Of a stretch of DNA of 64,000 nucleotides, positions 49,085 to 60,929 are shown one piece after another; within the stretch, counting starts at the first letter, position 1, and every line of letters starts with the position of its first letter. The notes below the pieces were generated by a model, which saw only the letters and a list, made by a program, of their open reading frames with translations, was not told the origin of the DNA and made no database searches. This DNA comes from Metridium senile (Eukaryota > Cnidaria > Anthozoa > Actiniaria > Metridiidae). Location of the stretch: NCBI GenBank assembly GCA_949775045.1, contig OX459106.1:1662727-1726726 (forward strand), in the 5' to 3' direction. A program made the position numbers and the translations under genes.

Positions 49085-50030
49085 GTTAATTAATCCACAA
49101 TCAACTATGCTAATCAATCCACAATCAACTGTCCTAATCAATCCACAATCTACTGTCCTAATCAATCCACAATCAACTGTGCTAATCAATCCACAATCTA
49201 CTGTCCTAATCAATCCACAATCTACTGTCCTAATCAATCCACAATCAACTGTCCTAATCAATCCACAATCTACTGTGCTAATCAATCCACAATCAACTGT
49301 CCTAATCAATCCACAATCTACTGTGCTAACCAATCCACAATCTACTGTCCTAATCAATCCACAATCTACTGTCCTAATCAATCCACAATCAACTGTCCTA
49401 ATCAATCCACAATCTACTGTGCTAATCAATCCACAATCAACTGTGGTAATCAATCAACAATCCACTGTACTAATCAATCCACAATCTACTGTGCTAATCA
49501 ATCAACAATCCACTGTACTAATCAATCCACAATCAACTGTGCTAATCAATCCACAATCTACTGTCCTAATCAATCCACAATCTACTGTGCTAATCAATCC
49601 ACAATCTACTGTGCTAATCAATCCACAATCAACTGCCCTAATCAATCCACATTCAACTGTGCTAATTAATCCACAATCAACTGTATTAATCAATCCACAA
49701 TCAACTATCCTAATCAATCCACAATCTCCTGTACTAATCAATCCACAATCAACTGTCCTAATCAATCCACAGTCTACTGTGCTAATCAATCCACAATCAA
49801 CTGTCCTAATCAATCCACATTCAACTGTGCTAATTAGTCCACAATCAACTATGCTAATCAATCCACAATCAACTATGCTAATCAATCCACAATCCAGTGT
49901 GCTAATCAATCCACAATCCACTGTACTAATCAATCCACAAGCAACTGTGTTAAGCAATCCACAATCTGCTGTGCTTATCAACCGACAATCTACTGTGCTA
50001 ATCAAATCAGAATTAAATGTGCTAATCACC
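49085..50030. repeat. 24-bp minisatellite in intron 1 of locus 2
   Basis: About 39 copies of aatcaatccacaatcnactg plus tnct, against about 11 in locus 1. Because 24 is divisible by 3 and the unit has no stop in two frames, the plus strand reads as a long NPQSTVLI repeat and the minus strand as DCGLIRTV. Both are taken as chance. Confidence 0.96.
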
Positions 50031-50103
50031 TTACTGAATCACCCTAAAATATCTACTGGTAAAACTGGAAATCAATTATAATAAAAAATATGAAATAATA
50101 AAC

Positions 50104-50140
50104 CTGTTACACTTACCAACACAATCAGAAGATACTTCAT
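50104..50140 (-). CDS. Signal-peptide exon of Ly6 locus 2
   Basis: Encodes MKYLLIVLVSVT plus one base, ending at ACAG|gttt. Spliced to 48273 it gives a leader followed by ALTCYDC, with alanine suited to signal-peptidase cleavage. The phase matches only with this donor, not with the earlier gtaagt. Its paralogue at 34979-35015 differs by one residue. Confidence 0.7.
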
Positions 50141-50440
50141 TTTCACGAAGATGTTGACAAATTCTCTGTGGATGATGATAAACACCTTTACTATAGATTT
50201 TTCTCGCATGAGTTGTTGCACACAATGGTTTTGAAGTTTTGAATACTGTCCACGTTCGCGCGGTGCACTCAGTTAAAAATTGTTTAGCGCGTCATGTTAT
50301 AATACAGATAGACAATGTATATATCAAATTAAAGTATATATAACAGACAGAAAAAAGACTGTTTATGCATTTTTTACGAAAATGAATATATGTTACCAAT
50401 GACCAAAGTAAAACCTCAAAATCCACCGCTTTCATTTCAA
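50141..50440 (-). promoter_or_regulatory. Upstream region of Ly6 locus 2
   Basis: Conserved with 35016-35310. The part 50289-50405 reappears in reverse at about 50755-50900. Confidence 0.5.
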
Positions 50441-50720
50441 AAAGTATAAGTGCAAAAGTTCTTACCACTTCGACGTCATTTCTGCATTATGTCAATCAGC
50501 ACATACATGAGTTCAAAACATTGTCCAGCTTTTTCGATAAAATGCTTCGTTCTTGAATAAACGTGTTTTAAAGTCGACTCATTGTTACAACTTCAAATTA
50601 AATGACACAACGGACCATAACTCTAAAAAAACTTTAATTTATAAAAAAACAACTGTTTTCAAGACCAATATGTGTTGATTGACATAAAGCAGTATTAACT
50701 TTATGACTTATACTTTTTTA
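50438..50720. mobile_element. Inverted-repeat element at the locus 2 promoter
   Basis: aaaaagtataagt at 50438 and its complement near 50720, with ttatgtcaatcagcacata-type sequence mirrored inside. A related motif (gtgctaattgacattatgca) lies near 63268. Non-coding. Confidence 0.55.
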
Positions 50721-50754
50721 AACAACTCTAACCGAAGGCGGTTAATTATTAGTT

Positions 50755-50930
50755 TTTAGGTTGGGCATTGGTAAAAAATACTATTTTTCGTAAAAAAAAT
50801 ACAGTCTTGTTCTCTGTTATATAGGCTTTAAAATGATATATAATTTGTCTATCATTGTTGTAAAATATCGCGGAAAATAAAAAACATTTCAAACTGAGAG
50901 CATGTGCAAACACCTCGCTAACGTGTACCA
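50755..50930. repeat. Inverted copy of the Ly6 upstream region
   Basis: Reverse complement of the sequence at 50289-50405 and 35165-35285 (ctctgttatata, aaaatgatatat, ttgtctatcatt). It faces the opposite way, away from the Ly6 gene. Confidence 0.7.
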
Positions 50931-52015
50931 TATCCTTAAGAGAGGCCGTTCGTAAATATCGACCAGAGTGTGCAATATGCGATTAATCGAAGGTGCTCAT
51001 ACTTTGCCATAGCATTTGAAGAGCAAGTCACAGAAAATGATCGGAAATCAATCAATAACTCGATATCAATCGATTAAAATAATTAGTTAATTGATATCGA
51101 TAGGTTTTGGTCAATCGATGATCAATGATCGCTTAGAAACAATATAAGCAATGTTTATAACAAAAAGATGTTTAATACGTCAAAAATATTGTTTGCACAT
51201 CAAAAAGATGTTTTATAATTGAAAAAGGTATTTTTGTGTATCAAAAAAGGTACATCAAAAAGGTTTTGTACAAAGAATTGTAATAAATGATTTGTTGATT
51301 GATCAAATAGGTTTGTTTTTAAAATTTTGAAACAAACGGCACGCCATAGGAACTTACCTTTTCAGCAGTGTAGTTGACGTCGACGAAGTCTTGTAAAGTA
51401 TGATATCAAACAGCTCTTTTATGTAAAATGGTGATGATTATTAATTGTTTTTAACCAATCAGCACACAACTCGTTTTCAGTTAAAATAGACCTTGGATAC
51501 TAGGGGCCTATAATGGGGCCCTGGCGACACTGACTTGGCCTCACTAAGTGGTGTCATACAAACAATGTAAATTGTTGGTTATATCAGTTTTGTATGATCC
51601 AGGGGACCTACAAAAGTGTCATGAAAAACGCGATATGGCCTCACAAAGTGGTGTCATACAAACAATGTAAATTGTTGGTTATATCAGTTTTGTATGATCC
51701 ACGAGACCTATATAAAAGTGTCATGGCAAAACGCGACATGGCGACACGGCCTCACAAAGTGGTGCCATACGAACAATGTGAACATGGGGGTAATATCAGT
51801 TTTGCTTGATCTAGGGGACCTAGAAAAGTGTCATGGTGAAACGCCTCACAAATTGACGGCATGCATACCTTCTTTTAAATGACATCGAACTGTCGAGAAA
51901 ATATAGGAAGAATATAATGACATACGAAACGATCAATAAAGTCGACAGACGAAAAAGCGACATTGACATTTTGCAACAAAGAAACACAGATCCCAATTTA
52001 ATGGCATCACTTTAA
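50931..52015. repeat. Segmental repeat R, copy 3
   Basis: 51038-52015 matches R2 from 44405 to 45384 in direct orientation, with the empty TTAA for the 36676 transposon at 51172-51175. At its left edge about 60 bases (50953-51015) are inverted relative to R1. It ends at the TTAA where the next transposon is inserted. Confidence 0.82.
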
Positions 52016-53891
52016 GGTGGCTCGACTGAGTATTTTTGAAGGGCCACCGTCGCTGTTTGATCGCAAAGTACGTCGTGCGTAGAAAAATAATTTCAAATTA
52101 ATTTCCATAGCGAGTTCAGGCATAGACTGAAGTTTGTTCTGATGTTTCAAATATTGCAATCGGAACTATATATAGCAATATTTTTTTATGATAGAAAAGT
52201 TGTTTTGACAAATACGACAATTTTAGGCGAAATAGAGTTTTCTACAAAACCGCATTGATTGTTTCACAAACTTCAGATCAAGGTATTCGTTGTTGCTGAA
52301 AATAAAAGATTTATATGGAGGCATGTTTGAATAAAACGCTTTAAACATTTACAGAACAAATAAATTAAATTAATCAAGCATCCATTTCACTTGATCAAAA
52401 ACATCTCTACAAAACCTCAGAAAAAGTTGCTTTTAGTCTCATTTGGTCAACAAATGTCTCAGTTATCCGTCTGGCGAACATGAACGAAATCACTTCAGGC
52501 TATTAGGGCATACATGATTTTTCGTTTGGTGAGATATAACTGCGCTTTTTCTTCTTTTGTCTAATATTGCACACATTTTTACAAAATATTTTAAAACTTA
52601 AAATTTCCTTGATGAATTTTTTTCTTACCGCAGCATTGGCTTTTTGAAATAGTTACTCATCGAGCCCTGCAGTTTTATGACCATTGATAGATTGGAAGAT
52701 ATCGAAAATAATTTTCAAAATAGGTAAACTTTTCGACCGCTTACTCAAGGCTCGCATTGTTTTGGTTGTCCGAGATCGCTATTGTCTATATTTTCTACTC
52801 AAGTTGTGAATTCCGATATGCATTGTCACCTCACAAACAACACTTGACTACCGTTCGTTAGCCGAGCAGCTCCGAATGTGATCGCTTGAATATTATATTA
52901 TAAATGACAAAGGAGGGTTACGATGGGTGCTTGTAACGCAATTCCAGCTGATATGCAGTACTTCGATTAACATGCATCTAACTAAACTTGATAAAAAGCG
53001 AAAAATCACTGGGCAAAGATTCGAAGTACAGCATATCAGCTGGAATTGCGTTACCGTCCTTTGTCATTATAATATAATATTCAAACGATCACACTCGGAG
53101 CTGCTTGGCTAACGGTAGTCAAGTGTTGTTTGTGAGGTGACAATGCATATCGGAATTCACAACTTGAGTAAAAAATATAGACAATAGCGATCTCGGACAA
53201 CCAAAACAATGCGAGCCTTGAGTAAGCGGTCGAAAAATTTACCTATTTTGAAAATTATTTTCGATATCTTCCAATCTATCAATGGTCATAAAACTGCAGG
53301 GCTCGATGAGTAACTATTTCAAAAAGCCAATGTTGCGGTAAGAAAAAAATTCATCAAGGAAATTTTAAGTTTTGAAATATTTTGTAAAAATGTGTGCAAT
53401 ACTAGACAAAAGAAAAAAAAAGCGCAGTTATCTCACCAAACGAAAAATCATGTATGTCCTAATAGCCTGAAGTGATTTCGTTCATGTTCGCCAGAAGGAT
53501 AACTGAGACATTTGTTAACCAAATGAGACCAAAAGCAACTTTTTCTGAGCTTTTGTAGTGATGTTTTTGATCAAGTGAAATGGATGCTTGATTAATTTAA
53601 TTTATTTGTTGTGTAATTGTTTAAAAGCGTTTTATTCAAAAATGCTTCCATATAAATCTTTTATTTTCAGCAACAACGAAGACCTTGATCTGAAGTTTGT
53701 GAAACAATCAATGCGGTTTTATAGAAAACTCTATTTTGCCTAAAATTGTCGTATTTGTCAAAAGTACTTTTCTATCATAAAAAATCATTGCTAGTTCCGA
53801 TTGCAATATTTGAAACATCAGAACAAACTTCAGTCTATGCCTGAACTCGCTATGGAAATTAATTTGAAATTATTTTTCTACGCGCGACGTC

Positions 53892-55237
53892 ATTACGAGC
53901 CGGAGAGCGACTTTTTTAGTTTGACCTTTGTGGTTACTCCTATGGTGCTAAACAAAAGAGACGATGAACGATCTGTCAATAACGGAGCGAATCTGTCATT
54001 CACAGCTCTTTCAATACCTACTGTAAATACATCAACATTCAGTAAAACAACAGGAGTTGATATATATTATAAAAACTTAAATAAGCAGTTCGATCGGCCA
54101 TGGATAAAAAGCAATTCAAAAAATCGGATACATATGTATAGACAACGCGCGAGGATCCATATGAAATATTCACGTGTTGTACCGAGAAAGAATTTAGCTA
54201 TATCTGATTATAAAACTAATTTATATCGCATCCGCGCAAACATTATATAATCCAGAATATATAAACTACACTCGTATTTATAGCTATTCTAAGGGCCAGA
54301 TTATTGCAGGTATTCGCACGAAGCCTACCCAAGCAATGTATCTGTACTACACTCGTATTTATAGCTATTCTAAGGGCCAGATTATTGCAGGTATTCGCAC
54401 GAAGCCTACCCAAGCAATGTATCTGTACTATACTCGTGTTTATAGTTAATCTAAGGGCCAGATTATTGCAGGTATTCGCACGAAGCCTACCCAAGCAATG
54501 TATCTGTACTATATTCGTGTTTATAGCTAATCTAAGGGCCAGATTATTGCAGGTATTCGCACGAAGCCTACCCAAGCAATATATCTGTACTACACTCGTA
54601 TTTATAACTATTCTAAGGGCCAGATTATTGCAGGTATTCGCACGAAGCCTACCCAAGCAATGTATCTGTACTATACTAGTACTTATAAGGGCCAGATTAT
54701 TGCAGGTATTCGCACGAAGCCTACCCAAGCAATGTATCTGTACTACACTCGTTTTTATAGCTATTCTAAGGGCCAGATTATTGTAGGTATTCGCACGAAG
54801 CCTACCCAAGCAATGTATCTGTACTATATGCGTATTCTACTTACGGCATCTTTGATATAAGATAGAGAAGAGTTGAATCCATCGGCGATTTATCGGCGTA
54901 AACATGTTTTTGGCGCGCTTTCTCAATTGAAGTTTAGATGATCAATTTTAAAAATTCTGCATATAGATTTTGATCTTTTCCAGAACGGAAAAGTTATAGT
55001 ACTAGTGGCTCCATCATTTCCATCATTTCTACACACTAGTATGCCTTTTGCGTATGAATTATATAGCGAAGTGAAAGAATCAGTACCGGCTTTGGTCAGT
55101 TACTGATCACAGCATGTACTATGCTTGACTCAGATTTCATCCTTGCACAATCAGCAGGAATACCTAATCCAATTAACGCCTCGAAGCGGCTCTCAGAGCC
55201 GGGTCAGTGCAAAAAAAGACGGTCTCCGGCTCGTAAT
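53892..55237. mobile_element. Nested TIR element carrying a minisatellite
   Basis: It begins attacgagccggaga and ends in the inverted tctccggctcgtaat, with similarity running on into a T-run on both sides (about 28 bases). It splits the right arm of the TTAA transposon. AT at both edges is a possible duplication. It contains a frame at 53801-54250 with no recognisable domain and the 81-bp array. Confidence 0.75.
54263..54832. repeat. 81-bp minisatellite, about 7 copies
   Basis: The unit includes gggccagattattgcaggta, ttcgcacgaagcctaccca and gcaatgtatctgtacta. One copy is shortened (54680-54700). With a period divisible by 3 it leaves frames open on both strands; these are not called as genes. 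Confidence 0.95.
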
Positions 55238-55324
55238 GCTTTGCGATCAAACAGCGACGGTGGCCCTTCAAAAATACTCAGTCGAGCCACCTTAAGACAA
55301 CTAGTGAATACTAATATTTTTTTA

Positions 55325-56072
55325 CATCGCCAACTATTCCGGACTTCTCGCCAGTCATACCATGCGTAAAATAGAAAGTAAACACCGATTCTGAATCCAA
55401 GATAGAATCAAAATCGGTTGTACAAAAGTAAGTAAAATACGATTCTTTAAGTCAATTTAAACCAACTATCAGACCGTAATTCTGAAAAATTTGTGAAGTT
55501 CAATGTTATAAAATTGGTCATTTACAAGCGAAAAAACAACGACATGTCGTCGATTTGAGGAAAGCCACAAGGAGCCCAAGCTCGCTCAGGCCCGTACTCG
55601 ATGAAACCCAACTTTCTTGCTACGGTTTGCCTTTTCTTTAAAAGCTATCCCATTAAACTCTATTGTAAATAAGAGCTGGGAAATATAGCTTCATTTTGGT
55701 ATCAAACATGTCTTAGTTTGCGAAGAATTACCAAAGTTATCGCATCACAAAGTACCTCTACTTGAAGGAAGGATTGCAAGTATATGGCGTCTTACGAACG
55801 TCAATTCAATTTGGAGCTTTTTCAAAGTTAAAAAGGAACGATAAAACCTCGTTCGATCGACGACAAATTACACACAAGCATTGTATGATGTACTTAGTTT
55901 ATGGAACAAATGAGGTAACAAGCTTTGATTTGGAAAAATGATGCTATGAATATCACACTTTTCGTGTTTTTCTTGCAACTTTACAATCTGAAAATTCCTG
56001 AATACAGAGCATGTATGGGAAGAAAACAGAAAACCGTCAACTCTCGAAAGGAAAGGTTTCTATTCAATTAAT
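55325..56072. mobile_element. TIR element family C, copy 2 (inverted, right-truncated)
   Basis: Starts catcgccaactattccgg and matches 16240-17011 in reverse over about 740 bases. The far end lacks the last about 40 bases. Confidence 0.8.
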
Positions 56073-56244
56073 AAAGCTATGTTTACATGATTGCGTAAGA
56101 ATAAATTTACAATATAATATAGTACAAAATAATATAATATAATATAGACACATGTACATACATACAGTTTATATACACATATGATACAACTGTACACATT
56201 CACATATATATCTAGCTATTTACACTAAATAAATAAGCCAATGG
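56073..56244 (-). other. 3' end region of the LINE
   Basis: AT-rich, with an ataatataatata run near 56115-56145. It probably includes the 3' untranslated part of the LINE. Confidence 0.4.
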
Positions 56245-57946
56245 CTAATCTCCATAACCAGAAATCAAATAAGATCTTAGTTTCTTGGTGAATGTAGAAT
56301 AAGCACTGCTTTGTTTGATTTCATCAGTAAGAGAATTAAAGATTGGGGGACCTTGGTAACTGATAGAAAATTGACGAAGTTTATTTTTTACTAGTGGTAC
56401 GCGAAGTAAATTTTTTGATCTGGTATTATAACTATGGAATTGATTAATTAAAGTGAACATATCTTGGAATTTTTTGGTAAAATAATATTTCTATGGGAAA
56501 ACATAAATTGACATATTTGGAGCTTTTGGATATCATAAAATTTCAGTAAATACAAATCTTTGAATAATGGGATAGTATGAGCATAGTAATCACTCTTATT
56601 AATAATCCTGATGATTTTTTTTTTTTTTTGTAAAATGACTAACCTAGAAAGATTTGTTGGATATGACTTGCCCAGACTTGATTACAATACTGTAAATAAG
56701 GATAAATCATAGAATGATAAAGTACGTAATAATGATTTGTTAAGATCAAAAACTAGATTTATTAATTATACCAAGCGAATTGGAAACCTTATTTGCAACA
56801 TGGGCAATGTGCGATTTCCAAGTTAGGTGTTCGTCTATAATAATTCCTAAAGAAACTGTTTCTTTAGCTTGTTTAATTTCTTTGCCGTTTCTGTTCACTC
56901 GAAACTCCACAGAAACCTGTATTTGTTGAGGTCTAAATACTATAAACTTTGTTTTATCAATATTTAGCGATAATTTATTTACCATCAGCCAATGCGAGAA
57001 TTTGAGGATTTCTTGATTTACTAAGTCCATGAGATGTATTGGGTCCTTATATTATGCGAAAAGAAAAGAGTTGTGTCGTCAGCAAATAGAATAAGTTTTG
57101 CTACCGATGAAACATTACAAATATCAATGATATAAATTAAGAACAATAACGGGCCTAAGATAGACACCTGTGGTACTCCACAAGTTATAGGTGTCAGAGT
57201 GGAAACAGAATTATTAAAATGAACAAATTGAAATCTGTTAGAGAGATAGCTTTTTATCCAATTTAGTAAAATTCCACGAACTCCATAATGTTCTAATTTT
57301 TTGTAAAGAATTTCATAATTCACAGTATCGATTGCTTTGGAGAGATCTAAGAAGATTCCAGCTGCAAGCTCTTTGCTATCAAGTGCAGTAGATATTTTTT
57401 TCAGAGCAAAAGAAGTTAAATACCCTTTTCTAAAGCCATACTGATTGTTACATAGGATATTAAAACTATTCAAATAATTTAATAGACGATTGTAAAATGC
57501 TTTTTCTAATATTTTTGAAAAGGCAGGAAGCACAGAAATTGGTCTATAGTTGATAAAGATAGACTTATCACATGATTTAAACAACGGAATAACTCGAGAT
57601 ATCTTCCAGTGATCAGGTAAAGAACCAGAAGTGAAAGATAAATTGATTATATGTGTTAATGGTTTTGAAATGATTTCAATAGTATGCTGTATCATGGACA
57701 TCGAAATGTTATCATGACCAGCCGCTTTCCCACTGTTAAATTCCTTGGTAATTTTTATACCTTCATTTTCAGTAACAGGCTCTAAAAACATAGTATTTGA
57801 GAATTATCCTGTAAGATATGACTCAATAGAGGAGGATAACGATACCGGAATATTCTTAGCTAAGTTGGAGCCTATATAATGAAATAATGACAAAAACCAT
57901 TTGCAATTTCCAATGGATCCGATATTTCATTATTACCTTGTTTAAA
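56245..57946 (-). pseudogene. LINE reverse transcriptase, inactive
   Basis: RT motifs: SGKAAGHDNISMSMI, INYRPISVLPAFSKILEK, NQYGFRKGYLTSFAL, IFLDLSKAIDTVNYEIL, GVPQVSILGPLLFLIY and LILFADDTTLFF with the catalytic DD. In GVPQ-V-SILGP the usual Gly is Val, and YIIDI replaces YINDI. A two-base TA surplus at about 57035-57045 shifts frame before MDLVNQEILKFSHWLM; a poly-T tract at 56620-56636 shifts it again. A stop also lies upstream near 57880. Confidence 0.9.
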
Positions 57947-58407
57947 AACTGTAATACATTCTCCCTGGCCATTGTCCCTCGGTCGATGGTTAAGATATGG
58001 GAACAATAGGACTCCATTGTTCTAGGATAAACAATGGAAATAGATCCGGAGGGACAAAGTGCCGGGGTAATATAAGTAGGAAAAAGTGGGCGGGAGGGTG
58101 GGGGAAAAATACTCGAGTAGTCTTTCTTTCTAAACACCACAGGATTATTCCCCGAGACAATATAAGTAGGAAAAAGTGGGCGGGAGGGTGGGGGAAAAAC
58201 ACTCGAGTAGACTTTCTTTCTCAACACCACAGGATTATTCCCGGCCCGTAACATCTATCTGCCCCTTTCATCCTACTATCCGGTTTGATGTTGTTTGTCT
58301 CGCTAGTTTGGGCAACTAAGAATGAGCTAACACCAAATGCATTGTTTATATAGTCTTGCATATCATTAACCATCTCCCTTGGGAGTAGATGATCAGTGAG
58401 AATAGTA
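57947..58407. mobile_element. Inserted element, first of a head-to-tail pair
   Basis: It starts taatacattctccctggcc and ends gatgatcagtgagaatag. The first about 85 and last about 122 bases are repeated in the next element, while the middle is different and includes a tandem 90-base duplication (58066-58245). Its end is joined directly to the next element's start. The shared end reads as an open minus-strand stretch (LLPREMVNDMQDYINNAF) of unknown meaning. Confidence 0.65.
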
Positions 58408-60929
58408 ATACATTCTCCCTGGCCATTGTCCCTCGGTCGATGGTTAAGATATGGGAACAATAGGACTCTATTGTTCTAGGCTAAACAATTCCGTAGATCC
58501 CTCGTTCCGTTCGGGTTTACACTGAATCATGACATCCTTTCCTTCCGACCCCCATACCCTATGATAATCTCCTAAGGATATCTGATAATCATCCTACTTG
58601 AATCCCATCTTCTGATCATATTCCATCCCATAACTAAGACTCCCAGACCTCTTGTCCCAAAACTCAAAACTCTTCTTAAATGTTTGTCATACTGCAAAAC
58701 ACGTTTCAAATGTTGCAAAATCAAATATTCCAATAACTTCCTCTACCAGAGGAAACTTGTATTTAAAGTAATACTTCTCCCCGAAACTCAGAATAAAACC
58801 ACAGGAAGGCCGCGACCCAGAGGGTAACAAAAACGAAATACTATAAGCATAACAAAAAAAAAAAAAAAAAAAAAAAAAGACATGAAATAAGTGTAAAATA
58901 AAACAAAGGGCTCCCCCTGACCAAACCGGACCAGGAACCCGCCCGAAGGCCGGTTATAGGGTGTTTGTTTAGATTTACCCTTCTGGTCGCGGCCGAACAA
59001 GTGGAGAAAAATAACGCAAAATAAAACAAATAGAAAAAATAAGAAATAAGCAGGTTATACGTAACGCTCCCCAAGGTATAGAGTGGTGTCTGTGACAAAA
59101 TCAATTAACTTAGCCGGCCTGTAACTACTAGTTTACCTAGACAAATATGATGTAGTACAACCCTTATAGCTACTGTGCCGACATACGGCTATCCAGCCGA
59201 CACACGGCTACCTACGCCACACCCTTGTATAATTTTGACCGCCAAAATTGCCGAAACACGGCTATAGTAGTTTTACCACTTCTCGGTGTGAATTTCCTTA
59301 AGCCAAACTTGCCGACACACGGCTGTTTACGCAGACTATGATATAATTTTATATGCCAACACATATATGACTGCTCTTATTGCCAACACATGACTGCTCT
59401 TATTGCCAACACATGACTGCTCTTATTGCCAACACATGACTGCTCTTATTGCCAACACATGACTGCTCTTGTTGCCAACACATGACTGCTCTTGTTGCCA
59501 ACACATGACTGCTCTTGTTGCCAACACATGACTGCTCTTATTGCCAACACATGACTGCTCTTGTTGCCAACACATGACTGCTCTTATTGCCAACACATGA
59601 CTGCTCTTATTGCCAACACATGACTGCTCTTATTGCCAACACATGACTGCTCTTATTGCCAACACATGACTGCTCTTATTGCCAACACATGACTGCTCTT
59701 GTTGCCAACACATGACTGCTCTTGTTGCCAACACATGACTGCTCTTGTTGCCAACACATGACTGCTCTTATTGCCAACACATGACTGCTCTTATTGCCAA
59801 CACATGACTGCTCTTATTGCCAACACATGACTGCTCTTATTGGAAATGCACGTGAAAGCTATAACACAATAATAGAATAACAAAGTTAGGTGCTGTAAAA
59901 CTAAAGGCATAGACGCTCTGTAAAATATTACAAATTAATAACATTCGCATTGAGAACCCGAAAAAGGATAGAAATGCCGACAATTAAAAATAAACTTAGC
60001 ATAAGGGCGCAAAATAAAACAAGCGCGAACAAAAACGGTGACACACAGACCGATGAACTCCACACGCATAAAAAATGCCGACCACGTGCCATCACACTGA
60101 CAGTGAGGACGTGAAAATAAGACATGCATGTATGACAACGGTGCGACTACAAACACAAACGACGGACAATAACGGCTACGAACAGACAAGTAATTGCACA
60201 CGCATAAAACCAAAGCATGGGATGCCGACCATGTACCAAATACAAACAGCGAGAACCACGTACGAAAAGACATGAATATATAACATGAAAATTGGCGAAT
60301 ACCGCCAACCTATACAATTATACTAACAAAATAGAAGTAAAATTAAAACGAGACTATTAGTAACACACTGTGCGGACAACAAACACAAGCGACGAACAAC
60401 TACACCGGTGAACTCACGCCTATAAGACAAGCGATACGAACAGCGGACTAAGTACGATAAGACATGACTATAGGTTACACACGGTACGACAACAAACACA
60501 AACGATAAACATTTAAATACAACGGTAAACACGCCTAAGACACAATTACACGCGAGCGACTACACAAATTCTGGCCGAAAGCCGAAAACTGAATAATATA
60601 GAATAGCATACATTCGCGGCTACGTAAGACACGTGTGCTAGTAACTAACCCAAGATATTCCACGTAAAATTAACATTCGCTTCCACTAAAAGTGAGTCAA
60701 ACACACGGTACACTTAACTCCAAGCACACTAAAACTCATACATGGCCAGTCTGCGCCTAGTCGTGGATATAGCATTTTTCCAACCGCCGGAGTACGAATC
60801 CAAGGTTTGATGTTGTTTGTCTCGCTAGTTTGGGCAACTAAGAATGAGCTAACACCAAATGCATTGTTTATATAGTCTTGCATATCATTAACCATCTCCC
60901 TTGGGAGTAGATGATCAGTGAGAATAGTG
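58408..60929. mobile_element. Inserted element, second of a head-to-tail pair
   Basis: Same termini as 57947-58407 with a 2.3 kb interior: a poly(A) run (58855-58879), the 23-bp satellite, and a region of loosely repeated acaaacacaa-cgac units (60000-60560). Minus frames there (FVFVVAP-type) come from that repeat and are not called. The class is unknown; shared ends with unlike middles and tandem joining resemble rolling-circle elements, but typical Helitron ends were not found. Confidence 0.6.
59353..59841. repeat. 23-bp satellite, 21 copies
   Basis: Unit ttgccaacacatgactgctc plus tta or ttg. The A/G variant order is AAAAGGGAGAAAAAGGGAAAA, showing that a block of several units was duplicated. 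Related tgccgacacacggct motifs just to the left (59175-59330) look like the older source. Confidence 0.97.

Larger units (their letters stand above)
52016..55291. mobile_element. Second TTAA-flanked long-inverted-repeat transposon
   Basis: TTAA at 52012-52015 and 55292-55295. R2 keeps the empty site at 45381-45384 (cactTTAAtacaactag). The ends are ggtggctcgactgagta and its complement. The left arm runs to about 52968; after a 50-base loop the right arm returns from about 53020 to 53890 and then, past a nested insertion, from 55238 to the end. Without the nested piece it would be a 1.9 kb near-complete palindrome. No transposase. Confidence 0.9.

Noticed and set aside
49053..50081. 342-residue NPQSTVLI repeat protein and its minus-strand mirror
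   Set aside because: The 24-base period is divisible by 3, both strands are open, and the array lies in the Ly6 intron next to a splice donor.
54243..54809. Repeat protein frames on both strands
   Set aside because: They come from an 81-base minisatellite whose period is divisible by 3, inside a TIR element.
59353..59841. CRISPR-like array
   Set aside because: The 23-base units are contiguous with no spacers, and the window is eukaryotic; it is a satellite.
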